Source: Dehalococcoidales bacterium
Lineage (GTDB): Bacteria > Chloroflexota > Dehalococcoidia > Dehalococcoidales > UBA5760
Reading direction: 5' to 3'
DNA: 19,458 nt
NCBI GenBank assembly: GCA_028717305.1
Contig: JAQUOC010000015.1
Coordinates: forward strand, 1-19,458
Within the stretch, counting starts at the first letter, position 1. Each line of letters begins with the position of its first letter. Shown one piece after another: positions 1 through 7,365 of this stretch. A program made the position numbers and the translations under genes. A model generated the notes under the pieces. The model was given only the letters and a program-made list of their open reading frames with translations. It was not told the DNA's origin and made no database searches.

Positions 1-384
1 GATACCAAGCGCCATAGCACCCTGCCTGATCAGCTCCCTCTGCTCAATACCGGTAATCGCCTGGTCAGCCACGGACTGCATATAGAAGAGGTATTGACTC
101 TCCCCATAGATCTGCTGATACAGCTTCCCGCTGGTCTTTAGCGTATCGACGTAGTAGCCCATGTCGAACTCAGTATCGTTTACCTTAATCACAACCTCCT
201 GCATCGGCCGGTACTCATCACGATACCAGCCAGACCCGATAACGCCGCCGACGACACCAATCACAGCAAGCCCCAGAATGAGAAAAATGCGCTGCCGCTT
301 CTTCTGCTGCTGCCAACGAGCAAGCTGGTGCCGGGTAAACCTACGCTCGTGTTTCTCTTCCTTCTTTTTCTTAGCCAAGCTCAC
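1..384 (-). CDS. SurA/PrsA-like membrane-anchored foldase, N-terminal part (partial)
   Basis: Reading leftward from a GTG at 382-384 the frame stays open to the window edge (128 codons). The first 32 residues are very Lys/Arg/Gln-rich (begins MSLAKKKKEEKHERR). One membrane segment follows at about residues 33-52, then a charged outer part containing VVIKVNDTEFDMGYYVDTL. A basic cytoplasmic tail, one transmembrane helix and a 'V-NDTEF' segment followed by helices is the usual start of SurA-N-type peptidyl-prolyl isomerases and chaperones that assist exported proteins. The catalytic rotamase domain would lie outside the window, so its presence is unproven. An in-frame TGA lies four codons upstream (three sense codons between), so the start is GTG 384 or a later TTG. 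A GGGG run before the GTG is a weak ribosome site. Divergent from the NIL-ferredoxin operon. Confidence 0.6.
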   Translation of the reverse strand, partial: MSLAKKKKEEKHERRFTRHQLARWQQQKKRQRIFLILGLAVIGVVGGVIGSGWYRDEYRPMQEVVIKVNDTEFDMGYYVDTLKTSGKLYQQIYGESQYLFYMQSVADQAITGIEQRELIRQGAMALGI

Positions 385-469
385 CCCCGCAAGTCAAAGT
401 AAACACAACCTGTTCTCCGAAACAGGCCCAAACCGAATCTCCGGGAAAAACCGAGAGAAACTTCCTCCC

Positions 470-499
470 ATTGTATAACGCCAAAAACAGTCTTTACAA
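470..499 (-). promoter_or_regulatory. Predicted promoter of the leftward SurA-like gene
   Basis: On the minus strand TTGTAA (499-494) is separated by 18 bp from TACAAT (475-470), matching sigma70 -35 and -10 boxes at 4/6 and 5/6 positions. Transcription would start near 463, leaving a leader of about 80 nt before the GTG at 384. Confidence 0.45.
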
Positions 500-519
500 A
501 TATGTGCGGGAGACCGCGG

Positions 520-538
520 CGGGTATCAGTATTACCCG
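520..538. repeat. Inverted repeat between the divergent promoters
   Basis: CGGGTA (520-525) and TACCCG (533-538) are perfect inverted arms around a 7-bp spacer. They lie between the leftward promoter (470-499) and the rightward one (562-590). A second pair, GGTATC (522-527) and GATACC (548-553), overlaps it. The location suits a shared regulator site, but there is no direct evidence of function. Confidence 0.3.
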
Positions 539-561
539 GTTCAGGAAGATACCTCCCCGCG

Positions 562-590
562 TTGACAAACTCCATGAACGATTGTTTAAT
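562..590 (+). promoter_or_regulatory. Predicted sigma70-type promoter of the NIL-ferredoxin/UPF0280 operon
   Basis: TTGACA (562-567, perfect -35) is followed after exactly 17 bp by TTTAAT (585-590, 5/6 match to TATAAT). The start of transcription would fall at about 596-598, inside the inverted repeat at 592-610. Confidence 0.7.
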
Positions 591-591
591 T

Positions 592-610
592 AGAGTAATC
601 GGGTTACTCT
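592..610. promoter_or_regulatory. Candidate operator: AGAGTAA-TCGGG-TTACTCT
   Basis: A perfect 7-bp inverted repeat with a 5-bp spacer starts two bases after the -10 box and covers the predicted transcription start. A dimeric repressor bound here would block RNA polymerase. The operon it serves is tied to methionine/homocysteine synthesis, so a sulfur-amino-acid regulator is a reasonable guess, but the regulator is not in the window. Confidence 0.5.
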
Positions 611-637
611 CACATGGCGAGCAGCAGGATAGTTTCA

Positions 638-1048
638 ATGACGGTATCGAGAAAAATAGTCTTACATTTTCCGAAACGACTGGCAGACCAGCCGATGATA
701 AGCCGGCTGGTCAAGCATTACGACCTTGATTTCAACATCTTGAAAGCATCAGTTACGCCCGATAAAGAGGGACTGCTGGTACTGGAGCTCAAGGGGAAAC
801 AAGAAGACTATGAGAAAGGCGTCAGGTATCTAACCGAAACCGGCGTCACGGTGCAATCGCTCAGCCAAAATGTTACTCGCAACGAAGAAAGGTGTACTCA
901 CTGCGGCGCCTGTATAACCATTTGTCCCTCCGGTGCTTTCGAGCTTGACCCGATAAGCAGAATGGTTCGTTTTCACGACAAGAAATGTCTGGCCTGCGGA
1001 CTTTGCTTGAAGGCCTGCCCCCCGAGAGCGATGGAACTCCACTTCTAG
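638..1048 (+). CDS. NIL-domain 2[4Fe-4S] ferredoxin (homocysteine synthesis type)
   Basis: 136 residues. Residues 5-80 form a NIL domain, the ACT-like fold also found at the end of methionine ABC-transporter ATPases (begins KIVLHFPKRLADQPM). Two [4Fe-4S] motifs follow: C86-x2-C89-x2-C92-x3-C96 and C117-x2-C120-x2-C123-x3-C127. In methanogens and several anaerobic bacteria such proteins work with a COG1900 protein and a COG2122/UPF0280 protein to turn aspartate semialdehyde into homocysteine using sulfide. The next gene is the UPF0280 member; no COG1900 gene is in the window. I place the start at ATG 638 because AGGA (626-629) sits 8 nt upstream. An in-frame ATG at 614 has no ribosome site and would begin only about 17 nt into the mRNA. 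The ferredoxin probably supplies electrons or an Fe-S site for sulfur handling in the cytoplasm. Confidence 0.88.
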   Translation: MTVSRKIVLHFPKRLADQPMISRLVKHYDLDFNILKASVTPDKEGLLVLELKGKQEDYEKGVRYLTETGVTVQSLSQNVTRNEERCTHCGACITICPSGAFELDPISRMVRFHDKKCLACGLCLKACPPRAMELHF

Positions 1049-1051
1049 TTT

Positions 1052-1801
1052 ATGTATCAGTCGAGAACCTATCGACACTGGGTTAGAGATATAGATCTAG
1101 TCTCTTTTAGCGTCGTAGTAAAAGAGACAGATTTGTGTATCCGTGCCTCAACCAACCTGAAAAGAAAAGCCTTCAGGCTGGTGACAAAATACCGGAATAT
1201 ACTGGAAAGGCATATCGAGCGACATCCTGATTTTCAAACCACTCTTAAACCGATAAGTGTTGAAAGCGACGCCCCCCAGATAGTGAAGGCGATGTCAGCT
1301 TCAGCCGAGAGAGCCGGAACCGGCCCCATGGCAGGAGTAGCCGGCGCCATCGCTGAATTCGTTGGCACCGAACTACTCCCTTTTTCGCCGGAGATAATCG
1401 TAGAAAACGGCGGCGACATTTACCTGAAGAGTCTTAAGAAAAGACTGATCGGGATTTACGCCGGAAAGTCGCCCCTGACCGGCAGGATCGGCCTGGAAAT
1501 CGACGGGGCAGATACCCCCCTGGGAATTTGTACATCGTCGGGAACAGTGGGGCACTCCTTCAGCTACGGCAAGGCCGACGCCGTGATAGTACTGTCCCAA
1601 TCAGCCACTCTGGCAGACACTGCTGCCACTGCCATCGGCAACCTGATCGAGCAACCGAGCGATATATCCAGAGGCATCGAGATGGCTCAACGTATTGAGG
1701 GAATAAAAGGGGCAGTAATCATCTCCGGCAGCCATATGGGCCTCTGGGGCGAGGTAAAACTCCGCCAGATATCCCTACAGAACCAGTGCCTGACTGAATA
1801 A
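1052..1801 (+). CDS. UPF0280 (COG2122, ApbE-like) protein
   Basis: 249 residues, normal for the family, with no signal peptide. Hallmarks visible are GPMAGVAG (91-98), ENGGDIYL (118-125), C160-TSSGTVGHS and LADTAATAIGN (187-197). The family is distantly related to ApbE flavin transferases. It is genetically linked to reductive homocysteine formation from aspartate semialdehyde, together with COG1900 and NIL-ferredoxin proteins; its exact chemistry is not settled. The gene begins 3 bp after the ferredoxin stop and has no clear ribosome site of its own, so it is probably translationally coupled. Its 3' end faces the antiporter gene across only 39 bp, with no convincing terminator hairpin. Confidence 0.88.
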   Translation: MYQSRTYRHWVRDIDLVSFSVVVKETDLCIRASTNLKRKAFRLVTKYRNILERHIERHPDFQTTLKPISVESDAPQIVKAMSASAERAGTGPMAGVAGAIAEFVGTELLPFSPEIIVENGGDIYLKSLKKRLIGIYAGKSPLTGRIGLEIDGADTPLGICTSSGTVGHSFSYGKADAVIVLSQSATLADTAATAIGNLIEQPSDISRGIEMAQRIEGIKGAVIISGSHMGLWGEVKLRQISLQNQCLTE

Positions 1802-1840
1802 AAGTACGAACCGACCTGCCGTTAAGTCTCAGGCACCGAT

Positions 1841-3067
1841 TTACCCTACGCCGGCTGCTTCACCGGCCTTGAAGATTGCGTGCTTCACCATAGGCGGTGA
1901 AACCAGCTGATTAATGATGACAACAGCAAGAGTGGCATTCAAGATTATGTCACCAAAGACGGGAAACGCATTTCGCGCCAGGAGCGCCAGTCCCATGGCA
2001 ACACCGGCCTGGGGCAGCAGGGCGAATCCGGCGTACTTTTTCACCGTTTCCTCAGCATGAGAGATTCTGGCACCGATCCTCGCCCCGTAGTATTTACCAG
2101 CGAATCTGGCGGCAAATATCAACAACACCATAACGCCGACAATCTTCATAATGTCAAAATCGAAGTGCATTCCCGCCAGTACGAAAAATACAGCAAAGAC
2201 CAGTTCATCGACCCCCTCAACCACAATAAACGGCTCCTCCTCTGCCAGCCTATTGGCCACGACAAAGCCGACGGCCATATTCGCCATAATCAAAGAAACA
2301 CCCAGCATATTGGCGCCCCCGGTGCATAGCGTAATAATCCCTAAAACTGCCATCAACAGCAGGGCACGTGTTTTTGCCAGTCTGGTTATGTAAACCAAAG
2401 CGAAGCCGAAGGCGGTACCTATTCCGACAGACTCGATTACCTCCAAGAAAGGAACCCCCAACATCTGATAGAAAGAAGCGCCACCGATGCCGCTCACTAG
2501 CGGCTGTGCCACCCCGACAGCAATAGCAAAAGCAATGACAGCTACGGCATCATCAATTGCCACCAAGGCCAAGAGCGTCGTCGTTAGTGGCCCTTTCGCC
2601 CTGTATTCACGCGTTACCGCCAGAATTGTTGCCGGGTCCGTAGCACATGCTATCGCTCCAATGATAAAAGCCATCGGGAAGTAAAAATGCGAAACGGTTG
2701 CTTGAGGGATATCCAAAATGAGAGGAGCCAGCAAGACCACGCCCAGAGTAACGATGAGCCAGGCGGCTAAAGCCTGCACCATCGTTATCCAAGCAATGCT
2801 TCTACCCAGCTTCCGAATAGACCCCAAGCGTAGACTGCCGCCGATCGCATAGGCAATAATTCCCAGCGCAACAGAGGTGACTAAATTCAGGCTCTCTATC
2901 GTAGCCCTCGGTACAAGATTCAGGACGGAAGGGCTCAGCAAGAGACCGACGACAATATAGCCGGTAATTCTGGGAAGTTTAAGCTTTTTGGCCAACTTCC
3001 CGCCGAAAAAGCCGGCGACTATCATCACTCCTATCGCTAACACCAAATCTGTGGTCACAAAGGGCAA
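1841..3067 (-). CDS. Cation:proton antiporter, CPA2/Kef-type membrane domain
   Basis: 408 mostly hydrophobic residues forming about 11-13 membrane helices. The first segment contains RITGYIVVGLLLSP (33-46), typical of KefB/NhaA-like antiporters. ATDPAT (142-147) in an unwound helix and the paired acidic residues D172-D173 in AIDDA are the ion-binding signature of the CPA2 group. It should exchange Na+ or K+ for protons across the membrane. The protein ends after the transport domain, so there is no TrkA-N/RCK regulatory domain of the kind found in KefC. It lies 53 bp downstream of the helix-turn-helix gene on the same strand and may share its transcript. The ion carried cannot be told from sequence. 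Confidence 0.88.
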   Translation of the reverse strand: MPFVTTDLVLAIGVMIVAGFFGGKLAKKLKLPRITGYIVVGLLLSPSVLNLVPRATIESLNLVTSVALGIIAYAIGGSLRLGSIRKLGRSIAWITMVQALAAWLIVTLGVVLLAPLILDIPQATVSHFYFPMAFIIGAIACATDPATILAVTREYRAKGPLTTTLLALVAIDDAVAVIAFAIAVGVAQPLVSGIGGASFYQMLGVPFLEVIESVGIGTAFGFALVYITRLAKTRALLLMAVLGIITLCTGGANMLGVSLIMANMAVGFVVANRLAEEEPFIVVEGVDELVFAVFFVLAGMHFDFDIMKIVGVMVLLIFAARFAGKYYGARIGARISHAEETVKKYAGFALLPQAGVAMGLALLARNAFPVFGDIILNATLAVVIINQLVSPPMVKHAIFKAGEAAGVG

Positions 3068-3120
3068 CCCCTCTAGCTCTACTCTATCCCGGTCGCACGC
3101 TTTCTCCGTACAACTTCACG

Positions 3121-4017
3121 TCACAGCAGCTCAATGAGTTTCCGCCACTCCAAATCGCCCCTCCTGAGACTTCCGGCAGGCAGGTAATAACCGGGCTGTA
3201 GCTTTTGCGCCGGTATACCCGGTTGGACTCCGGCCTCAAGCAAATCACTAAGCCAGGCATATCCGACGACTTCGGTCCGGATAGGCTCGAGGCGAGGAAT
3301 CAGCGCTTCGTCTGTGACAATACCATAATCTCCTTCAAGGTACTCAGAGCGAGAGAGGGTCGTCTCTTCTCTTCCAGCGCCAAGCCTCGAACACAAGCTA
3401 TCTCCCAGAACCCGAAACATATGGTCAGGGGGCAAATCCACACGCACCATCACGTATACATCAATCAAATCATGGTGCCGGCGGTGTTCCACCTCGGACT
3501 CGGGAATAACGAGCCTGGCATTACCCATCTCAATTGTCTTAACCGTAAGCCTCAACTTTTCCGGGGGATTATACACACTGAGCCATTTACCCGGCAAAGC
3601 AATCTCGGTAACTTCCTGACTGACGACTTCCTCGCGAAACTCAAACTCAAACTTGACGAATATTTTGAAATTATTAGCCATAAATTCTTGAAAGGCAGTT
3701 TCACCCAGCTTCTGCAGCATAAAGCTATCAACGACTTTAGCCAGCTCCGAGGAACTACTGGTGGCACACCCGGAGACCGAGCAGTATTTGTAGAGGCTCC
3801 CCACAGCAAAGTGCAGGCACTTCATATAGTCCCTCACATCCAGAACGAACAGTTTCCTCTGATTCCTCCATCTATCCAGCTCCTCCTGTGAGAATACTAC
3901 TCTGGTCCCTCTGCGCGTCTCAGCCAACTCGCCTGCTGCCACATAGTTCTTCAAGTAATCCGCACCGGGCAGCTCAAGGTAGCGACGTGCTTCCTCAACA
4001 GTCAACCACTTCTTCAT
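3121..4017 (-). CDS. MerR/excisionase-like helix-turn-helix protein of unknown function
   Basis: 298 residues. Residues 4-53 form a winged-helix/excisionase-type DNA-binding unit: WLTVEEARRYLEL, a turn, then VAAGELAETRRGTRVVFSQEELDRW. This is the pattern by which MerR- and Xis-like proteins read a start helix and then 'R.G....F...DLD.W'. The remaining 240 residues (a Cys-containing helix around 58-85, then a mixed alpha/beta region rich in charged and beta segments) match nothing I recognise. There is no signal peptide or membrane segment. The start ATG (4017) has a strong GAGGAGGGAG ribosome site. It lies between ruvX and the antiporter; one guess is a regulator of the antiporter, but only gene order supports that. 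Confidence 0.65.
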   Translation of the reverse strand: MKKWLTVEEARRYLELPGADYLKNYVAAGELAETRRGTRVVFSQEELDRWRNQRKLFVLDVRDYMKCLHFAVGSLYKYCSVSGCATSSSSELAKVVDSFMLQKLGETAFQEFMANNFKIFVKFEFEFREEVVSQEVTEIALPGKWLSVYNPPEKLRLTVKTIEMGNARLVIPESEVEHRRHHDLIDVYVMVRVDLPPDHMFRVLGDSLCSRLGAGREETTLSRSEYLEGDYGIVTDEALIPRLEPIRTEVVGYAWLSDLLEAGVQPGIPAQKLQPGYYLPAGSLRRGDLEWRKLIELL

Positions 4018-4137
4018 TCCGCTCCCTCCTCAAACGAGTATCCCTGCCACACCACCGGCGACAACTGTATACTCCGGTAAGAACACGGCATAAAATATGA
4101 AACCCGTGTACCGGGTACGATTAGAACCAACATCTGT

Positions 4138-4542
4138 CTAATATTCTTCGTCCAGATAGCACTGCAGAATAAGAGCAGCCGCTATAGCGTCATCATACCT
4201 GGCTTTCTTATTCCGAGCATCTTGTATCAAGCGCCGGGCAGAAACTGTTGATAGGCGCTCATCCCGGTACTCCACCGGAGCCCGAGTCTGACCACGCAGT
4301 CTCTCGGTAAGAGCCTCCACTTTTTTTGCCTGCTCACCGATACTGCCGTCCATAGAACGAGGTAAACCGACAATGACCCGCTCAACCTGATGCAGGCTGA
4401 TAATATCAGTAATTGCCTGGATATCTGACTCTTCGTTCCGCCGTTTAATAATGGTAAACGGGCTTGCCAGTATACCCTGGGGGTCGCTGAGGGCTACCCC
4501 GATCCTCTTATCACCGATATCGAGCCCCAAGATACGCGTTAT
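4138..4542 (-). CDS. ruvX: RuvX/YqgF Holliday-junction resolvase-like protein
   Basis: About 134 residues with an RNase H fold, as expected. The YqgF motifs are GLDIGDKRIGVALSD near the start, VGLPRSMDGSIGEQA in the middle, DERLST and the C-terminal KKARYDDAIAAALIL. The acidic residues in GLD, DERLST and YDDAIAA are the likely metal-binding catalytic set. The family is linked to 16S rRNA 5'-end maturation and Holliday junction cleavage. The start is odd. The first usual start codon is TTG (4530), which would cut into the first beta strand and lies 17 nt from the ribosome site AGGGAGG (4554-4548). An in-frame ATA (4542-4540) sits 5 nt after that site and gives the family-typical start 'TRILGLDIG'. 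No ATG or GTG lies between the upstream stop and TTG. It follows alaS by about 90-100 bp. Confidence 0.88.
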   Translation of the reverse strand: MTRILGLDIGDKRIGVALSDPQGILASPFTIIKRRNEESDIQAITDIISLHQVERVIVGLPRSMDGSIGEQAKKVEALTERLRGQTRAPVEYRDERLSTVSARRLIQDARNKKARYDDAIAAALILQCYLDEEY

Positions 4543-4630
4543 GACTGCCTCCCTTAAAAGACCTCAAAAGCACCCTGATCGTAGTCAACGAGATTAACAG
4601 CGGTAAATCGACAGGCTAAAACCACTCGAC

Positions 4631-7249
4631 CTAAACCAGGCTCTTTACCAGCTGAAGAGCCTCCTCCAACCTGCTTTTATCTTTACCACCCGCCTGGGCG
4701 AATTGAGCCTTACCTCCTCCACCACCACCGGTCACTTTGGCAACCTGTCGAACTATCTCACCGGCATTATAGCCTTTAGCAATCAGATCCGGAGTTACTG
4801 CAGCCAGGAAAAGGGGTTTGTCATCATAAATCGTACCCAGTACTATCACCACGCTCTTCAACTCCTCGCGGAGGCGGTCGCTCAGTTCGCGTAGGGCTTC
4901 CAGACGACAAGAAGGAACACTGACAGCCAGCATGTTAACCCCGTTAACCACTGCTACCTGACTCAGCAAAGATACCGATAATTGCCGGGACAGCTCCCGC
5001 TCCAGAGTCAAGACTCGCCGGCGCTCCGTTTCCAATTCAACCGACAAAAGAGCTACCCTGTCCTGAATTTCACCTGCTGTCGTCCCCAGAGAATCGGCAA
5101 TGCTATCCAAACTGAAAAATCGCCGGTTGACAAATTCTTCAGCCTCCCTGCCGGTAACAGCCTCAATACGGCGTAAGCCAGCGCCGACGCTACCCTCACT
5201 AACAATCTGAAAGAAGCCTATCTCTCCGGTTGAACTGACATGAGTACCGCCGCAGAGCTCGGCACTGACAGCCGTCTCCCCTATTTTCACCACACGGACG
5301 ATATCCCCATACTTTTCATCGAATAAAGCTATCACGCCTTCCGCAATCGCCTTTGAATAGGGGACCTCCTCACTATGCACCTTCAGATTCTGACGAATCT
5401 TATCGTTGACAATATGGCTTGCTCTATGCAGTTCTTCCCTTGTCAGTGCTGCCAAATGGGAAAAATCAAATCTGAGCCGCTCCGGAGTCACCAGCGAACC
5501 TCTTTGCTGAACGTGCTCGCCCAATACCTGACGCAGGGCCAGCTGTAGCAAATGGGTCGCCGTATGATTACGGGCGATGTCGAGGCGCCGCTGTCCATCC
5601 ACTACCGCCTCAACAATATCGCCAACGGCAAAACTCCCATCACTGACATAACCGTGGTGTACAGTGGCATCCTGTAAGCTGCGAGTAGTATCGGTAACAG
5701 AAAATCGGCCCGACGGGCCAACCAGCTCACCGGTATCACCCACCTGCCCCCCCATTTCTCCGTAAAAAGGAGAGGCCTCCAGAACAACGCTTGCCTCCTT
5801 CCCCTCCTCCACCGTCTCCACAGACCTGCCGTCAATCATCAGGTAGACTACAGGCGATTTATGCTTAAGGCTATCATAGCCAACAAAGACAGTCTTCTGA
5901 ACCTCATGGCGCTTATCCATTTTACCCGGTACGTTGAGAGACCTGGCGAACTTGTGGGAGGCACGGGCCTTTTCCCGCTGCTTTGCCATTTCCTTTTCAA
6001 AACCGGCCAAATCCATCGATAAACCGGACCTGGAGGCAACTTCTTTGGTCAGCTCTACAGGGAAGCCGTAGGTATCATACAGCTTAAACGCCTGTTTACC
6101 CGGGATTACCTTTATACCCTTACCGGCTGCCTCTTCAATAATCTCGTCCAATAATCCCAGGCCGGTGCTGAGTGTCTCGCTAAATCTAGCCTCTTCACTC
6201 TCAATCACCCTGATAATAAAGTCTTCCCTCTGTACTATTTCCGGATAGATATGGCTCATCTTCTGAATGGTAGCCTTAGCTACCTCGGCCAGAAATGGTT
6301 TATCCTTGGCCAATCTCCGGCTAAACACTGCCGCCCGCCTTAGCAGCCGTCGCAGTACATAGCCCCGCCCATCGTTAGCAGGTATTACCCCGTCACCGAT
6401 CAAAAAGGCAACCGCCCGGCCATGCTCAACTACCACCCGCATGGCATTATCGGTCTCCTCATCAGAGCCGTATTTCTTCTCCGCAAGTTCCGATACACAC
6501 TCCAGCAAAGGCATAAAGAGGTCAGTTTCATACACGGAAGCCTTACCCTGCATTATCGCGGCTACTCTCTCCAAACCCATTCCGGTATCAATATTGGGCT
6601 TGGGAAGCAAAGTGCGACGGCCGGCCTCATCCTGGTTATACTGGGTAAAAACCAGATTCCAGATCTCAGAAAATCGCCCGCAACCACAGGCAGGGCTGCA
6701 GGAAGGCTTACCACAGCCGATATTCTCGCCCAGATCATAGTGTATCTCGCTGCACGGACCACACGGTCCGGAATTACCGGGCGGCCCCCAGAAATTATCC
6801 TCCTCACCAAACCGCAATATCCTTGCCTCCGGTACTCCTTGCTTACGCCAGTACCCCAGAGTTTCTTCATCATCAAGAAAGATGCCTATCCACAGCCGCG
6901 ATGGCGGCAGTCCCAAATCACGGGTAACAAATTCCCACGCCCAGCTAATAGCTTCCTGCTTGAAGTAGTCCCCGATACTGAAGTTACCCAGCATCTCAAA
7001 GAAAGTGAGGTGAATCAAGTCACCTACCGATTCGATATCAGTAGTCCGAAAGCACTTCTGACAGGAAGCTAAACGGGGATTAGACGGCTGCTTCTCGCCT
7101 AAATAGTAAGGCTGAAACTGAACCATGCCGGCACTGGTAAAAAGCAAAGTGGGATCTCCCCGGGGTATTAAAGAATCGCTGGGGATGATGTCATGCCCCC
7201 TCTCCTTAAAAAACTTCAAATATGCCGACCGGATTTCATCACCTGTCAT
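4631..7249 (-). CDS. alaS: Alanyl-tRNA synthetase
   Basis: 872 residues, full length. It charges tRNA-Ala with alanine and hydrolyses mischarged Ser/Gly. Domain order: class II catalytic core (about 1-240, with FTSAGMVQFQPYYLG, FFEMLGNFSIGDYF and DTGMGLERVA at 221-230), tRNA-recognition helices (about 240-460), editing domain with zinc ligands HTATH (562-566) and CGGTH (666-670), and a C-Ala domain ending in a glycine-rich GGGGGGKAQFAQAGG patch before the final helix. A Cys-rich insert (C163, C166, C179, C184, C188, C190) precedes EIWNLVF, as in many Gram-positive and Chloroflexi enzymes. ATG 7249 is the start. A strong promoter lies 40 bp upstream, and ruvX follows downstream in the same direction. 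Confidence 0.98.
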   Translation of the reverse strand: MTGDEIRSAYLKFFKERGHDIIPSDSLIPRGDPTLLFTSAGMVQFQPYYLGEKQPSNPRLASCQKCFRTTDIESVGDLIHLTFFEMLGNFSIGDYFKQEAISWAWEFVTRDLGLPPSRLWIGIFLDDEETLGYWRKQGVPEARILRFGEEDNFWGPPGNSGPCGPCSEIHYDLGENIGCGKPSCSPACGCGRFSEIWNLVFTQYNQDEAGRRTLLPKPNIDTGMGLERVAAIMQGKASVYETDLFMPLLECVSELAEKKYGSDEETDNAMRVVVEHGRAVAFLIGDGVIPANDGRGYVLRRLLRRAAVFSRRLAKDKPFLAEVAKATIQKMSHIYPEIVQREDFIIRVIESEEARFSETLSTGLGLLDEIIEEAAGKGIKVIPGKQAFKLYDTYGFPVELTKEVASRSGLSMDLAGFEKEMAKQREKARASHKFARSLNVPGKMDKRHEVQKTVFVGYDSLKHKSPVVYLMIDGRSVETVEEGKEASVVLEASPFYGEMGGQVGDTGELVGPSGRFSVTDTTRSLQDATVHHGYVSDGSFAVGDIVEAVVDGQRRLDIARNHTATHLLQLALRQVLGEHVQQRGSLVTPERLRFDFSHLAALTREELHRASHIVNDKIRQNLKVHSEEVPYSKAIAEGVIALFDEKYGDIVRVVKIGETAVSAELCGGTHVSSTGEIGFFQIVSEGSVGAGLRRIEAVTGREAEEFVNRRFFSLDSIADSLGTTAGEIQDRVALLSVELETERRRVLTLERELSRQLSVSLLSQVAVVNGVNMLAVSVPSCRLEALRELSDRLREELKSVVIVLGTIYDDKPLFLAAVTPDLIAKGYNAGEIVRQVAKVTGGGGGGKAQFAQAGGKDKSRLEEALQLVKSLV

Positions 7250-7288
7250 CCTATTCCAACCTCTGGCTGAGAATAACCAATGTATACG

Positions 7289-7317
7289 ATTTTAGTGCAA
7301 GCTATACTAGCTGTCAA
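7289..7317 (-). promoter_or_regulatory. Strong sigma70-type promoter of alaS
   Basis: On the minus strand a perfect TTGACA (7317-7312) is followed after 17 bp by TAAAAT (7294-7289, 5/6). Transcription would start at about 7282, giving a leader of about 33 nt. The leader shows no T-box-sized structure, so tRNA-sensing attenuation is unlikely. It may drive alaS, ruvX and the two genes beyond. Confidence 0.7.
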
Positions 7318-7365
7318 CGAAGAGAAAGTTCCCGAGATAAAACGCAGCAGGCAGGATAAACAGCC

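Noticed and set aside
381..638. 85-codon minus-strand frame covering the divergent promoter region
   Set aside because: It crosses two well-formed promoters, has no ribosome site and shows no domain; the real leftward gene begins at 384 in the frame after its stop.
501..640. SAM or other riboswitch before the NIL-ferredoxin gene
   Set aside because: The predicted start of transcription is about 40 nt before ATG 638, too short for a riboswitch; the dyad there fits an operator better.
1802..1840. Bidirectional terminator between the convergent UPF0280 and antiporter genes
   Set aside because: Only a 4-bp stem (CCTG/CAGG) and no T-runs; not enough to call.
3205..3891. 228-codon open frame on the plus strand
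   Set aside because: It lies entirely opposite the helix-turn-helix gene, has no ribosome site and no recognisable protein features; antisense shadow.
4108..4118. Palindrome GTACC-G-GGTAC in the ruvX/helix-turn-helix gap
   Set aside because: Short, without a convincing promoter beside it; could be chance, so not listed as an operator.
6422..7072. 216-codon plus-strand frame
   Set aside because: Fully antisense to the alaS catalytic core, which is certain; composition is that of a shadow frame.
7250..7365. T-box leader upstream of alaS
   Set aside because: The predicted leader is only about 33 nt, with no T-box core or terminator.
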